NCBI GenBank assembly: GCA_035610835.1
Contig: CM069447.1
Span: 22,307,259 to 22,371,258, forward strand
Source: Ophiura sarsii
Taxonomy: Eukaryota > Echinodermata > Ophiuroidea > Amphilepidida > Ophiuridae
DNA: 64,000 bases
Direction of reading: 5' to 3'
The notes under the pieces are model-generated. The model was not told the DNA's origin and searched no databases. It worked only from the letters and a program-made list of their open reading frames with translations. Shown one piece after another: positions 48,893 through 60,688 of the stretch (position 1 is its first letter; every line of letters begins with the position of its first letter). Made by a program: the position numbers and the translations under genes.

Positions 48893-49107
48893 CCATTATT
48901 ACAAAACAGATTTTTCAGAAACCTTTCCCAACTTTCAAAGTCTTATCTCATGAATTACTGAACTAAAACTAGGCATGTTTGTACTTGTTTTAATGCATTT
49001 CTCATGGTGTTTCCAAATTTGGTGATGAAATTCAATAATGTTGACATCTTTTGAAACATTTTGTGATATTTTGGAAATGTCTGCTGACGCCTGCTGTGTG
49101 GAAAACG
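48893..49107 (-). mobile_element. TTAA-family MITE (family B), diverged
   Basis: From TACAAAACAGATTTTTCAG to GCTGTGTGGAAAAC, with TTAA at 49108-49111. The other terminus is lost. Confidence 0.7.
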
Positions 49108-49402
49108 TTAAAAGTGACCCCCATGCAACAAACATTGTTTTACACACTTTTGAACATTTTGAAAAAACAACGTTATTCCTGCAAATTGTACAACAGTTTA
49201 AAGCATGCACTATTTACTAAAGTTCTTTTTCTTCTCCTTGAAAGAGCCATAGAGGGTTTGTGAAGGGCAGTCAAGTCATTATTTTGGCCATATGGGGTTT
49301 TTATCTCCATTTGGCATTTATGACAAAACAGGATACAAGCAATACAAGCAAATTGTAAAAAAACCAAAACTATAACCCAACCTTCAAGATTTTCACATGC
49401 AA

Positions 49403-49809
49403 TAAGAGCGTGTTTCTGCCGGGGAAAGAAACCGCTAATAAACGCTAAGTTTGCCCAGTAGAAACAGGCAGAACCCGACAATAATCTTTTTGTTGTTTTT
49501 GGTAACCCCAAAATCCCTCGCAAACCAGGTTTGGAACCGGCAATAATCAACAATAAACCCAATAGAAACTGAAAGGCGATTCTTAGCGGTTTGCGCCGTG
49601 AACCGGGTCACGCTGGGTTATACACATTATTGTGAAGCAATCTTTTTCAGGTGCGGTTGCATTGTTTGGTATTACAAAAGGTCAAATGTCGTGGCCCATC
49701 GACTAGAATCGAAACTTAGGGTATAACTTTTTTGTGAGTAGAAACAGGGGGGATTAAAAACTGACCGATTGAAACTTTTTTTGCAGTGCCCCAGCAGAAA
49801 CACGCTCTA
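49403..49809. mobile_element. TIR element, AGAGCGTGTTTCTGC ends (family G, copy 1)
   Basis: Ends AAGAGCGTGTTTCT and AGAAACACGCTCT. Shares with 52100-52519 the run CCGCTAATAAACGCTAA, GCCCAGTAGAAACAGGCAGA and TTAGCGGTTTGCGCCGTGAA. The word CAGTAGAAACAG recurs inside. Confidence 0.75.
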
Positions 49810-49939
49810 AGACTGTATGTAAAACCATACACTCTTAAAAACAGGGCTCAAATTGGTTAAGAATGCCTGCATCAAATATGCACCCTATTTTTGACCCTAT
49901 TTTATAGGTTGGGTGCATCATTTGACCCAGTTGTTTTAA

Positions 49940-50157
49940 CACTTTCCACGCGTCAGGCGTCTCTGCAGACGACGCTCCAAAATTTCACAAAATATTTCAA
50001 AAATATCAAAATTGTTGAATTTCGTTACAATATTTGGAAACACCATGTGAAATGCATTGAAATAAGCACAAACATGCCTGGTATTGGTTCAGTAAATCTT
50101 GAGATAGGCTTTGAAAGTTTGGAAAGATTTCTGACAAATCTGTTTTGTATATGGTAA
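49940..50157 (+). mobile_element. TTAA-family MITE (family B), right end eroded
   Basis: TTAA at 49936-49939, then CACTTTCCACGCG. The body matches 62751-62988 up to TCTGTTTTGTATATGG. The terminal GCCGCGTGGAAAG is missing. Confidence 0.7.
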
Positions 50158-50348
50158 CACAGCAGTGTAGGGTAAGGTAAATGATATGAAATAGGTCAAC
50201 CCTGTGTCTATTTGTATACATTTTGTCTGAGGGGTTAATTAGTTAATTGGATGGGACAGACAAAATCAGGCTTGCAACAGGTATGTGGTCTGTGGCTGGA
50301 AATAACATGGAAGTGGTATTCAATTGTAATACAAGCTGCACTTACTAT

Positions 50349-50545
50349 AGTTTGATCAGTTCCAAATTGGCAAAGCCGCCTTCTTATAGCTGCGAATGAG
50401 TACAGAAGGACACGGGTGTGCATGAAGGCAAAGCGCACTGTACATCATATGCATGACATGTGTGTGCGACTTAAAAACTGTGTGCGTATGACCATAAATG
50501 TACGCGTATGCTTGGATTATTTCCGCGCGGAGAGATAAAAACCTA
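50349..50545 (+). repeat. dispersed repeat shared with 52853-53035
   Basis: Both copies run from CTATAGTTTGATCA(G/A)(T/C)TCCAAATTGGC through GAATACAGAAGGAC-like words to CGC(T/A)GAGAGATAAAAAC. Intron copies only; open frames overlap but are not conserved. Confidence 0.75.
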
Positions 50546-50934
50546 ATACTCTCCAATTCATAATTGATTAAACTATAGTATTGCCCACCAAGTCTGGCAT
50601 CAGGCTTGATGAAGAACTTTACCATTTGACGAAGGAGTTAATAACTTGTAAGAGGTTAGCAAATTCCCAATTTTGGGTAAAGTTTGCCGCCCAGTCAAAG
50701 AACAAATTGCGATGGAATGATGATATTGGGACACATGGCAAAATGGTCCATGTTTGTGTGACATTTCTTTTGCAATGAGTCCGAGTTTATATATCATTTC
50801 ATTTCTCTTACTCGGCTTGTATCCTTTGCTCGATCCTTGTGTGGATCTAATTGAGTTTCGCTAGTCGTAGGTTCTGCTATAATATAGCCCTCCTCGTAGG
50901 GCCACTAAAACCAGCCTATCCAGGGAAATACTAT

Positions 50935-50936
50935 AC

Positions 50937-50970
<34 letters not shown>
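50935..50970 (+). repeat. TAGA microsatellite
   Basis: About nine TAGA units. Nothing else notable. Confidence 0.95.
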
Positions 50971-51104
50971 CAAGGTATTTATAGGGCGCCATTTCATATA
51001 GATCACAGAGCCATTGAACCACCACCACAAGGCCCGTGAAAGCGACTACAACGAGTGCTGCAACTGGCTGCCTCATATAGGATGAAGGTTCTATGAAGAG
51101 GTAA

Positions 51105-51215
51105 CAGACCCGGGATGATCCCCTACTCTTTACGAAAGAGTCTGTGACTTTTTACGTGCTCGGGTTTTGCTCTTCCGATGCACGGGACCACCATTTCTAT
51201 GTGACTTCCGAACCA
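51105..51215 (-). repeat. dispersed repeat, copy 2 (see 17285-17395)
   Basis: Reverse complement of the intron 1 copy. Here it is followed by a tRNA-like block at 51259-51329, so the repeat may be part of a SINE. Confidence 0.7.
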
Positions 51216-51258
51216 CGAGGCAATTGAGACTAAATACCTTGCCCAAGGATACAAACAT

Positions 51259-51329
51259 GTTGGCTGTAGCGGGGCTAGAACTCACAACCTTTGTATTGAG
51301 AGACTAGCATGCTATCCACTAGACCACAC
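51259..51329 (-). pseudogene. tRNA-derived sequence, minus strand
   Basis: On the minus strand, TGGTCTAGTGGATAGCATGC resembles a box A and GGTTGTGAGTTCTAGCC a degenerate box B. Stems do not close. Likely the tRNA-derived head of a SINE. Confidence 0.5.
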
Positions 51330-51599
51330 ACACATCTAAGATAGAATATAAAAACACTGAGTCAGCCATCCTTGTCCTAGCTGGTAAAAATCAAGCAAAT
51401 CTCTAAAAATCTTGCCGTATTTTGACAAGCTAAAACAATTATTTGGGTCGGTATTCATTTGCACATGAAATCATTTTTCATTGATTTCTAAAAAAATGGT
51501 TCGGTCGGGCCCGTAGAACGGGGTTTCTTTTCTTTGTGGCCTTACATTGAATATAGGTCAAATATGATCACATAATATTTTCTTTTGTAATTATTACAG

Positions 51600-51704
51600 G
51601 GTTACAATGATGAAGGTTTACCAAGATGTGACCTAAGAGAACACCTGGATATCTTAAATTGTGCCAACGTCAGCGATCCACAAGGAACACATACAGTCTT
51701 AGAG
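51600..51704 (+). CDS. ITGB: integrin beta exon 3: PSI domain, second part
   Basis: Acceptor TTTTGTAATTATTACAG, donor GTATGT, both phase 0. Encodes GYNDEGLPRCDLREHLDILN then CANVSDPQGTHTVLE, 35 residues. The two cysteines complete the seven-cysteine PSI pattern started in exon 2 (W-C-x12-C-x10-C). The RCDLREHL segment corresponds to the conserved ARC-DL stretch of animal integrin beta chains. An N-glycosylation motif (NVS) follows the last cysteine. Confidence 0.9.
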
Positions 51705-52099
51705 GTATGTATACTATCTGTTGTGACATCAAATTGTCTCTCATTCTATATGTTATGATATATCAAAATATCTTTAGAAAATATGCATCGGTGGAAATTC
51801 AAATCCTTCAAACATTTTGAACAACTAAATGATTGCATGAATTCACTGACACGATTTACGTAACAATGTATTTTATGCATACAACTGTTTCACTTGGTGT
51901 TTTATTACACCTAAACTTGAACCCACGAGCACTCGGGACAATGAGTGCATCTTTTCTGATTGAAGATAGTTTCTGGGAGTGAGAGAGTCAGGTTATTTAT
52001 TACTGTTGGAGTTATTTCATGACAGCGCTAGAGGCTATGTGGCCTTTTATGATGCTTCCATAATCCTTATAATCGATTCTAATCCAAGACACACATAGA

Positions 52100-52519
52100 G
52101 CGTGTTTCTACTGGGCAAGTTACCGCTAATAAACGCTAACTTTGCCCAGTAGAAACAGGCAGAACCGGGCAATAATCGGTTATTTTTGGTAATCCCAAAA
52201 ACCTTCACAAAGCAGGTTTGGAACCAGCAATAATCGGCAATAAACCCAGCAGAAACAGAAAGGTGATTCTTAGCGGTTTGCGCCGTGAACTGTGTCACGC
52301 TGGGTCATACATATTGTGAAGCAATCTTTTTCAGGTGCGTTGGCATAGTTTGGTATTACAAAAGGTCAAATGTTGTAGCCCATCGACTAGGAACGATAAA
52401 CTTAGCGGTAACTTTTCGGGAGTAGAAACAGGGGGGATTAAAAACTTACCGATTAAATCTTTTTATTTCGCGTTTATTAGCGTTTACTCTTTGTAGTGCC
52501 CCAGTTGAGTCACGCTCAT
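52100..52519. mobile_element. TIR element (family G, copy 2)
   Basis: AGAGCGTGTTTCTACTGGGC at the left; the right end CCCCAGTTGAGTCACGCTC is eroded. Shares most of its body with 49403-49809. Confidence 0.75.
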
Positions 52520-52852
52520 AGCTTCAACATAAAATACCGACTTAGATTTGAAAGTCACTGGTATTACTGACAAGATGGCTGCTAAGCCATGGATCTATTA
52601 ATCAAATGGTACAATAATTATGCTCTTATATCAGATGCCAGACTGGTGCTTTGTGTTGTCTGGCGATCAGCATGCCTTGTCACTTGGGGCGTGTGTGTTT
52701 CCCCATCATGCCTGTTTCGTACCAGGACGTGTACTTCAAAAGCCTAATGGGAACGTGAAAAAAGGAGTCTCGATGCTACAGCATGGTACCAAATGCAGAA
52801 TGAGAATGTGATTTGTCCTAGTGTACGAGTCCACATAGCTATCCTTTTCCAC

Positions 52853-53035
52853 TATAGTTTGATCAACTCCAAATTGGCGAAGCCTCCTTACAGCAGTAAA
52901 TGAATACAGAAGGACGCAGGTGCGCTGAAGGCAACAAACACACTGTGCATCATATGTGTGAGGCGTGCATGCCACCAAAACGGTGTACACATGACCATAA
53001 TTCTTTTACACGCTGAGAGATAAAAACGAATATTT
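52853..53035 (+). repeat. dispersed repeat, second copy of 50349-50545
   Basis: Same order of words as the first copy, with deletions. It is preceded by GTACGAGTCCACATA, a word from the Harbinger-like TIR of 30068-32462. Confidence 0.7.
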
Positions 53036-54504
53036 CACACCAATTTTGAACTGATTAAGAACCATTGTCCCTAAAAATCAAGTTTTTGTTGGCAGACATA
53101 AAAATATGAATTTCCATTATACTTTGGTCATTGATAGACCTTTGGTCAATAAACACTAAAATGGAACTTTTTTGTTGTTGTTTGCCTTCGTTGCCATGAC
53201 AACGACACATATTAGAATTTTCATGGTTTTTAACAAAATTTTCAATTTTTCAGAAATTTAAAACTGCTAATTTACACATATCATTTTGAACAAACAATAC
53301 AACCAGGATTTTATTTTCATTCAACATTATAACCATACATGTCTCAACTTTCATTCCGTCCAACAAAAAAACTTGTACAAATTGTATTATGGGATATACC
53401 ATTATTTGAAAAAGGGGTGTTTTTCATAATAAATCGTGTGAAAAAAATACACCTTCGTAAATTAATCACAACTAGCAAAGTGGTGTTTTTTTTGCATTCA
53501 CCTTCTACAAATGAAAGCTTGAGGGATGTCTGAATAATAATATGTAAAAATATCCATGGGTAATTCATACCTGTTGAAACAGTGTTGCCAGAAAGTGTTG
53601 ACTTTTTCCAAAAAAAATCGGTATTACATGGTGTGAAAATACACGTTTAATTTCAGCAAACTATTTAATAAATCATCCTGTTATGTCTAAAATAGAGAAC
53701 AACTATTTTTGGATCAGGGATAATGTTGCTCATGTTTCAAAGTGCATATTAAAAAAAGTGTTGCCAGGTAGGTTGAGTTTTAACTTTATTCATGGCAGAA
53801 CAGACTCGTATTAAACAAACAGAATTCTTCTTAAATCTGCTTTTGACAGCTACATCCATTTACTGTATCACTATAAGTGAAGTTTATTTACATGCATGTG
53901 TGAATAACAAAAGGTCAAGACAGTGTTGCCATGTTAGTAGAACTGGTTAATAGCCCTTAGATGTGTCATAATAATGATGTGAACGCATATGATCATCAGC
54001 AATATAATAATAGAGGGTCATTTTTAGGTCATAGTTTCAGATCACGCTTGCTGCATGATTTTTTGATGACTTTATGCCTACTGACAATATTTTTAACAAA
54101 ACAATTGAAAGAAATGCGAAATCCAGGGTGTCCCGGCCAAAAAACCACAAAAAGTCGGCCATTTTGGAAAAAACAGACTTTTGATCATAACTCAGTCATT
54201 TTTGGTCTAATTTATTTGATTTTGGTGGCAATACCCATGTTTAAAGGTACAAGATGTCATTCTATGCTGGTTTCGTCTCATATAACCCCTTCGTTTTCTT
54301 GTAATAGCTGATTTTGGTCAAATTTGGACTGTGAGGGCGCTTTGCAAAAAAGTAGCTATCGCATTAATAAAAATGAATTTGAATAAATGAAATGTGTTAA
54401 GAGTGTGTCGAGAAACATTGTCTGAGGATGTGAGCATGTTACCTCTTTTCGTTTTACCGTGGAATCAAAAGAACGCGTTAAAAGCACTTCCATAGGACTC
54501 GCAG

Positions 54505-54700
54505 TGGCGGATACAGGGGGGGGGGGGCTTTGGGGGCGGGCGCCCCCCCGTAAAATTTTACAATATACCTTTTTTTTTGTACGCGCCCCCGTAAAATTTG
54601 ACAATATACCTTTTTTGTGTACCACTTTACCTTTTTCAGAGACATAGGTAGGTTCCGTCGGTACATTTGCCACTTGTACCCTGCGATTTTTTTTGCCGGT
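54505..54700. mobile_element. hAT-like fragment, CAGTGGCGGATACAGG end
   Basis: Inverted relative of 23115-23330, including TGTACCACTTTACCTTTTTC and GGTACATTTGCCACTTGTAC. The CCCCCGTAAAATTTGACAA block is present twice. Confidence 0.7.
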
Positions 54701-54753
54701 TTTGGGACAACCACATCGCTACTCAATTTTTGTTGTTGAAAATGTTGTCAGTA

Positions 54754-55528
54754 GGGGAAGGTGGGGTAATGGCGGACGCGGGGTAATCGCGGACAGGGCT
54801 GTATCTAAAGGCAGGTGAAAGAAGGTGGTATTTTGCCACCCTATGATGTTAGGTGCCTCTCCATTGAAATCACACAAAACCTAAATGGGATAGTTGTCTC
54901 GCAAATTCTCGCGAGAATTACAAAAATCACTTTTTGGGCAAGTTGATATTTTGGTGCATTAATTTCTCTTTGAAACTGGTATTTCTACATCAAGGAAAAC
55001 AAAGTCTTATTATTTTTTTATGTAATGTATGATACCTTCTGATAAAAAAAGAAATGAATTAGGAGTCACAATGATGAGCATAATAATAAGAGAGGATGTG
55101 CCCATACATTGTACATGGATTGGGGTAATCCCGGACATGAACCGTTTCCATGGTAACCAATATGGGCGTGGTCAATTTAACATCATAAATCTGTAATAGT
55201 TGTTAACCATATAAATATGTGACATTGTTCTTTGATTTCTGCTACACTTTTAAAAAGGGTATTTTTTAACTCCCATTGAAATGCTATATTCCAATAAAAA
55301 GAGAGCTGCCATTGATAAATACGGTCCGGGATTACCCCCAGAGTGTGGGGTAATGCCGGACGACGCCATTTTTTTTTTTATTGCGTCGTAGCTTCGAATT
55401 TCAAAATGATGAGTTGATAATAACTTGATAAAAGGTAGAACCTTCACAGTGCTTTGTGTTTACATGATTTTTATTGTTATATGACGTATACTATAACAAA
55501 ATGTGTCCGCCATTACCCCACCTTCCCC
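54754..55528. mobile_element. TA-flanked element with internal GGGGTAATnnCGGAC repeats
   Basis: Ends GGGGAAGGTGGGGTAATGGC and the complement GCCATTACCCCACCTTCCCC, with TA on both sides. GGGGTAATnnCGGAC occurs at 54763, 54780, 55123, 55324 (inverted), 55347 and 55503 (inverted). No coding content. Confidence 0.85.
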
Positions 55529-56845
55529 TACATATAAGTCATCAAACAATCATGTAGCAAGCATGATCTGAAACTATGACCCTCTATTAGCTAGATTTAA
55601 GAGCATTATAAATATAACAAAACATCAAGAGATTGATTTAATTAAACATGGAATATACCATGTTTCAAAATAGGGGTGTTTAAGGGATATTTAATCAAAC
55701 TGAGCCTTAAAAGGCTGTTTGTGGAGATATTGACTCTAAAGTTAGCAGCATGTAGATTTATATTTATAAACTGATATAAACTCAGAAGTTATCACACAAA
55801 CGGTTTGCGCATATATGTTAATACTATACTCAACATGGCATATGTTGCAATATTGCTAATTTGAGGCAAAAAAGAGAACTCTGGCAACTTTAACAAGTAA
55901 ATTTCATATTATGTTATTGCAAACATTCACAAACAAAGTAATATCTTCAATATATCTCCTAATCAACGCTTATATATATGTAATTTACTGTTTAATTGTC
56001 CGTTTTTCGATAATAGGCATTTTAAGATTTTTCAAAAATACCTATCTTTCTGGAAACACTGCTGCCATGTTTAAAGATTACCCACACTTTTCTCATTAGA
56101 ATTCAATTGAGCAACATTGTTACTCTCTACATGCAAAATATCTTTGAAAAAAAAGTGCCACTTTCAGGGTTAACGGTGATTAGATTTGGCTAATAATTGA
56201 TAGTTTGTAAAAGGGACGAAACACCCCTATTTGGAAACATGGTATAGTCCAATTGCAAATTCCAAGATTTTTTTTAAAATATGGATTAGTTTGACTGTGG
56301 ACTGCCCTTTCATATATAAAAACAAGAATTTGTTAAAAGTATTTTGTATGCTACAAATGTGAGATCCAAGTTGAGCTAAAATTAGCATATAAAACAGCAA
56401 AAAAAGAGAAAAATCATCAAATTAATGGAATTGCCCGTTACCATGGTAACATACATGTGACACCACTTTTTTTTCCATATTTGTTGACTTTGACCATAGG
56501 TCCATCCATGCACAAGGTATGAAGAAAATTCATATTTTTCAGTCTGCCACATTTGTCAACATTTCCTTGATTCTTACTGAATATGGTTCTTAAACTATAG
56601 TGGGAACACAGCCTTTGTCACCTTCTGTAGTATAGCTATGGGAAGTCTTTAATTGTTATTAGTTGTCAGACAGGGCAATTTGTGCAAAACATATTTTGTT
56701 GTTTTTAAAATGTCTGGCCATGGCTGGCAATAATCATACTGCAACTGAAGGTTCTTTCAATCAAAGGGGTTCATCTGATAATATTAGAAAACAATATTTG
56801 CTGCACATAAACGAACAACAGGCTTAATAAGCCTTACAAACAATA

Positions 56846-56917
56846 GGCTCGTTAGCTCAGTTGGTAGAGCGTCTGTCTGGAGTTTGGGAGATCACGGGTT
56901 CAAATCCTGGTCGAGGA
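56846..56917 (+). pseudogene. tRNA-like sequence, likely SINE head or pseudogene
   Basis: GTTAGCTCAGTTGGTAGAGC (D arm closes) and GGGTTCAAATCCTGG (T arm with one mismatch) are at tRNA spacing. The acceptor pairs only at four inner positions and the anticodon stem around CTGGAGT does not close. Confidence 0.5.
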
Positions 56918-57015
56918 AATACAATTTTCACTTTGATTTAATGTTTGATTCAATACAATTGATATTATTTCTCCATCGTGCTGAATAAGTGGGAGAAATA
57001 TGGGAATTTGAACTC

Positions 57016-57168
57016 TAAAGGTCCGTTCATACTCACGTCGTTGCGCGTCGGCCTACGGCACACAAGTTGAACAATGTCATCTTTTATCTGCCGACGTTGG
57101 CCGATGTCATCTTTTACCCGCCGACGTTGGCCGATGCGCAACGACGCGAGTTTGAAAGGACCTTTAGC
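57016..57168. mobile_element. short TIR element with repeated GCCGACGTTGGCCGATG
   Basis: TAAAGGTCCGTTCATACTCA and the complement GAGTTTGAAAGGACCTTTA, with inner GTCGTTGCGCGTCGG and GCGCAACGACGC. GCCGACGTTGGCCGATG occurs twice in tandem. It lies between two tRNA-like blocks. Confidence 0.75.
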
Positions 57169-57202
57169 CTTTAGATGCATTTCTAACGCTTCAATACTAA
57201 TT

Positions 57203-57276
57203 GTCCTTGTTTAGCTAAGTTGGCAGAGAGTCAGTCTGGAGTGCGGGAGGCCCTGGGTTCAAATCCCAGTTGATGA
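57203..57276 (+). pseudogene. tRNA-like sequence, second copy
   Basis: Similar to 56846-56917 (TAGCTAAGTTGGCAGAGAG, CAGTCTGGAGTGCGGGAGG). It has a perfect T arm CTGGG-TTCAAAT-CCCAG but a broken D stem. Same CTGGAGT loop region. Confidence 0.5.
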
Positions 57277-57385
57277 ATTGATTTTTTCATATCGTGACCA
57301 CAACTAGGGAAAGACTAATTATTATCATCACTTCCACCTCATGAACTAAGTAACTTTTATGTCTATACCGTATGTACTCCATTAA

Positions 57386-57578
57386 AGGCATATTATGCAA
57401 TCTTTTCCATGGGACACCCTCTATCCTTGATTTTTTTGAAAGCAGATTTTCTTGCAGATTTACATTTCTGATCATAAGTCATAAATATATTTTGAGTTTA
57501 ATACAGAGCGATACGATTCCTAATTACTTCAAAATCATGGTTTAAAGAGTGAAAAAACCTGTCCAGCATAATATGCCT
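57386..57578 (+). mobile_element. TTAA-flanked MITE (family F), internally deleted
   Basis: TTAA at 57382-57385 and 57579-57582. Ends AGGCATATTATGCAATC and CATAATATGCCT. Carries ACCCTCTATCCTTGATTTTT as in the other family F copies. Confidence 0.85.
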
Positions 57579-57603
57579 TTAAATGCCCCTGCTCTATTAA
57601 ACG

Positions 57604-58400
57604 CCATTTTTGTTTAAAATTTTGTAGATTTAAAATTTAAAAAATTCAATATTCATCAACTATATGATCTTGACCATCTATGCTGAAAATATCATTACAA
57701 ATAACCTTACGGTTGCAAAATAACAACTATTTGAACAAAGTCTGTCCGATTCCACTCTGTCCACGGGTACTGATTTCGCGACGTTACATTGAAAACTGAA
57801 TTGCATGCAAGTAATGTAAGATTTGAAGACCCCGCCAGGTGAAACCAGTGTAATTGTTATAACTATCTATTCAGGTGTGAAATCAATACGTAATAATAAT
57901 ACCACGAGTGACCCTAATTAGAATGATTGATTTTCATAGATTGGAAGTGTAATTGTCTATGCTCTATGCCTTAAAAGTGAGATGCCATTTAATTTCAAAT
58001 TCATTCTCTTCAAATAGCTATCATTTTTCCGCCATAGCATTATTAACATTGACATTTTCAGCATAGATGGCCAAGTTGATATTTTTGAGGAATATGTAAA
58101 CAAAAATTAAACCAAATCCCACAATTTTGAAAAATATGGCTTTGAAAAACTGTCAACGTTTTATTGAACTACACTGGTTGTATTGTTGCAAAATCAGTAC
58201 CCGTGGACAGAGTGAAATGGGTCAGACTTTGTTCAAATAGCTGTTATTTTGCAACCGTAATGTTATTGGTAACGATATTTGCAGCATAGATGGTCAAGAT
58301 CATATAGTTGATGAATATTGAAGAATTTTGTTTTTTTAAATCTACAGAATTTTTAAAAAAAATGGCTTCAAAAAACTGTCAACGTTATTGAACCACCCTG
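57604..58400. mobile_element. palindromic element, right end CAGGGTGGTTCAATAACG, left end lost
   Basis: Arms 57604-57785 and about 58190-58400 are reverse complements. Shared words are ATCATATAGTTGATGAATATT, GTACCCGTGGACAGAGT and AACAAAGTCTG. The right end is ACCACCCTG then TA; the left terminus is missing beside the family F copy. Confidence 0.8.
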
Positions 58401-58625
58401 TATTTTGACAAATGATCTTTAAAATCAAGTATTGTATAAACAGTTGAACACAGATATGGAAAAGACATAGCAGTATCATCTTACCACCGCTCCACTGAAA
58501 TCAATTTAGATACATTGTAGATGGAATGATGGTATACGTTTAAGCCATTTTCATATTGAATACAAATATACATCGTGTCCCCCGAAAACTGGGTCCAAAG
58601 ATAGGAGAGGCAATAATATTTAAAG

Positions 58626-59330
58626 CAGGGGTGGGCAACCTTTTTGAATGAATGGGCCAGATGTAATGAGTGAAAAATTAAGTGGGCCGCACTTAACCAA
58701 ATTTTGTAGCAATGGCCTGCTGTTGATTTCAAACCTTTGATTCCGAAGACTTTTAAGCATGCAATAGGCGTGTGTGCTTAATAATATATCTTCACAAAAA
58801 TGTAATCTCAATACAGTACAGATGACAGTGGCGTTCTTCATATGGGGGGGGGGGGGGCACAAATGAAAGTCAACCGACAAGATTGTTCTGAGTCAAGCAA
58901 ATGTGCTTGTAGCGAGCGAAAATGGAAAACGATTGAGGTATATTTGGTATATTTTGGCTCTAAAAAACCTTTACTAAAGAATATTGCACTTTGGGGACAC
59001 ATATGCGCGCGTAGCGTGCGAAATTTGTTTGTGTACTTTTGACCATCATAATTCCATGATTCCTCTTGTCAAATGAACCTACAGTGCCAATCTAAACCGA
59101 TACAACGTCAATATTGGGGGTGGGGGTGATCGACCCTCGCCCCCTTCTGCATATGGTTATGCCTTGACAATTAATGAGGAAAATCGACATACGCATGTTG
59201 AGGAACATCATTTGTGTCGATAAATGTTAAGCAACTAGCTTGTTTTTTGTGATGATGTAAAAATAACACCTATTTTTTTCTTGAGACATCTCGCAGGCCG
59301 CAAAAATCCCACTGGCGTTGCCCACCCCTG
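58626..59330. mobile_element. hAT-like element, 8-bp TSD with one mismatch
   Basis: CAGGGGTGGGCAACCTTTTT and GTTGCCCACCCCTG ends, flanked by ATTTAAAG and GTTTAAAG. Inverted relative of 26271-27822, sharing ATTTTGTAGCAATGGCCTGC, AAAATGTAATCTCA and CGTTGCCCACCCCTG. Confidence 0.88.
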
Positions 59331-59676
59331 GTTTAAAGTAATGCGTGAACTACTTTTTGATTTGTTTTCATTGCTACAGAGCGTATGTACATGGATTCTA
59401 TTAATTTTGGGATAGGAAAGTCCTATACTGCGCATACGTAAATAACAGGTCACATATTCTAGGCTATTGAGCTCATTAACTTTTGTGTGAGCATAATCTT
59501 TATGGCGCTGTTTGTCGTCTGCTTAGATATAGACTTAATTGAAGTTTACACTAATTGTTAGAAGAAATCCTTGAAAATTGTGCAGTTTCAAAAATTACCA
59601 TAAAAAACCTTATGGGCGCGTTTTGTCCACCCAATTTTGATGTTTGTGCCTCCACTGTTGACTGTCTACCACTAAG

Positions 59677-60088
59677 AGCATGTTTCTAATGTGGCACTGC
59701 AAAGTTAACGCTAACGGTTTACCGCTGACTTTTTAATCCCCCGTTTTTACTCGCAAAAAGTGACCACTAAGTTTATCGATCCTAATCGATGGGCCAGGAC
59801 ATTTTACCTTTTGTTATACCAAACAAAGCTGCCCCACCTGAAAAAGACTGCCTCACAATGCATAGAATCCAGCGTGTACATGTATACGTCCGGGTCACAG
59901 AACTTAATGTTAAGATTTAACAGGCGGCTGTTTCTACTGGGAAAGTTATCCTTAATTACCGTTAACAGACTTTGTTTGTGAAAGTTTTTGCGGTTACAAA
60001 ACTTAGCGTTCATTACCGTTATCTGGCTGTTTCTACTGGGCAACTTAACGGTAATTGCCGTTAAGTTCCCCAGTAGAAACACGCTCTG
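59677..60088. mobile_element. TIR element (family G, copy 3) with internal TTTCTACTGGG repeats
   Basis: Ends AGAGCATGTTTCTAATG and CCAGTAGAAACACGCTCT. GCTGTTTCTACTGGG recurs near 59928 and 60027, with CCGTTAA words between. Confidence 0.78.
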
Positions 60089-60311
60089 AGGTACCCTCAA
60101 TCGGGGAGGAGGCCCTGATTAACAACACATGGCGCGTTGTATGTAGAATAATCTCGCAGAAAATTATTCACTTATCGCAATTTTCGCTGCCCTGTAAAAT
60201 GCATTAAACATGTTAAATTAAACGAACCTTCATTGGCTACTGTGTGAGCAATGACATGACTATTTCTGTCTTAATGAGAATGTCACAGTTGATTGGTATA
60301 GGTGTCCTTAA

Positions 60312-60688
60312 AGGGGCATTGAGAAATGTATCGATATACTAAATGAGCAAATAACGTAAAGATAATCATCAACATAGCCCAAATCCAAAATATCATACAA
60401 TTCCGACATCGCCTTCATGCCAAACTAAGCAAATAACGGCACTTCCGGGTTGAGATTTGCCGCAAAAGTCAGTGAGTAAAACTTAGCATAACTTCCGAAT
60501 TCAGCACCTTAGTTTCGATATGATCATATCGAAACTAAGAAAACCATGAAATTTTATATGATAAACGGCGAATGTTGGTAAACTGTTTTAGATGGTAGTT
60601 AGTATATGCCTAAGTATTACTTTGATACAAAAAACTGATTTCCAGGATAATTGAAGGCGCACTCCCATACGTATCTCTCAATGCCCCT
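60312..60688 (+). mobile_element. piggyBac-like MITE, TTAA TSD, in a duplicated block
   Basis: TTAA at 60308-60311 and 60689-60692. Ends AGGGGCATTGAGAAATG and CTCTCAATGCCCCT. It is bracketed by direct repeats of about 90 bp (60226-60308 and 60711-60793) running CCTTCAT(T/C)GGCTACTGTG to GATTGGTATAGGTG. Confidence 0.85.

Larger units (their letters stand above)
54013..55584 (+). mobile_element. TA-flanked element (family E, copy 2), itself invaded
   Basis: Ends GAGGGTCATTTTTAGGTC and the complement CTGAAACTATGACCCTC, with TA on both sides. It contains a CAGTGGCGGATACAGG hAT-like fragment (54505-54700) and a complete inner element (54754-55528). Confidence 0.85.
53085..56436. mobile_element. 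large repeat with GTGTTGCCA words and an ATGGAATTGCCC end, left end not found
   Basis: Right end ATGGAATTGCCC as in 33347-35015. AGTGTTGCCA or its complement recurs near 53580, 53758, 53922, 55872 and 56058. The pair GAAAAAGGGGTGTTT (53410) / AAACACCCCTATTTGG (56220) and the word AATAGGGGTGTTT (55668) add symmetry. Family E element 54013-55584 is inserted in the middle. The left boundary is approximate. Confidence 0.5.

Noticed and set aside
52620..52811. Short frame in intron 3 near the integrin exons
   Set aside because: Cysteine spacing does not fit integrin domains and no splice sites frame it.
56846..56917. Functional tRNA gene
   Set aside because: The acceptor and anticodon stems do not close, so it is listed as tRNA-derived.
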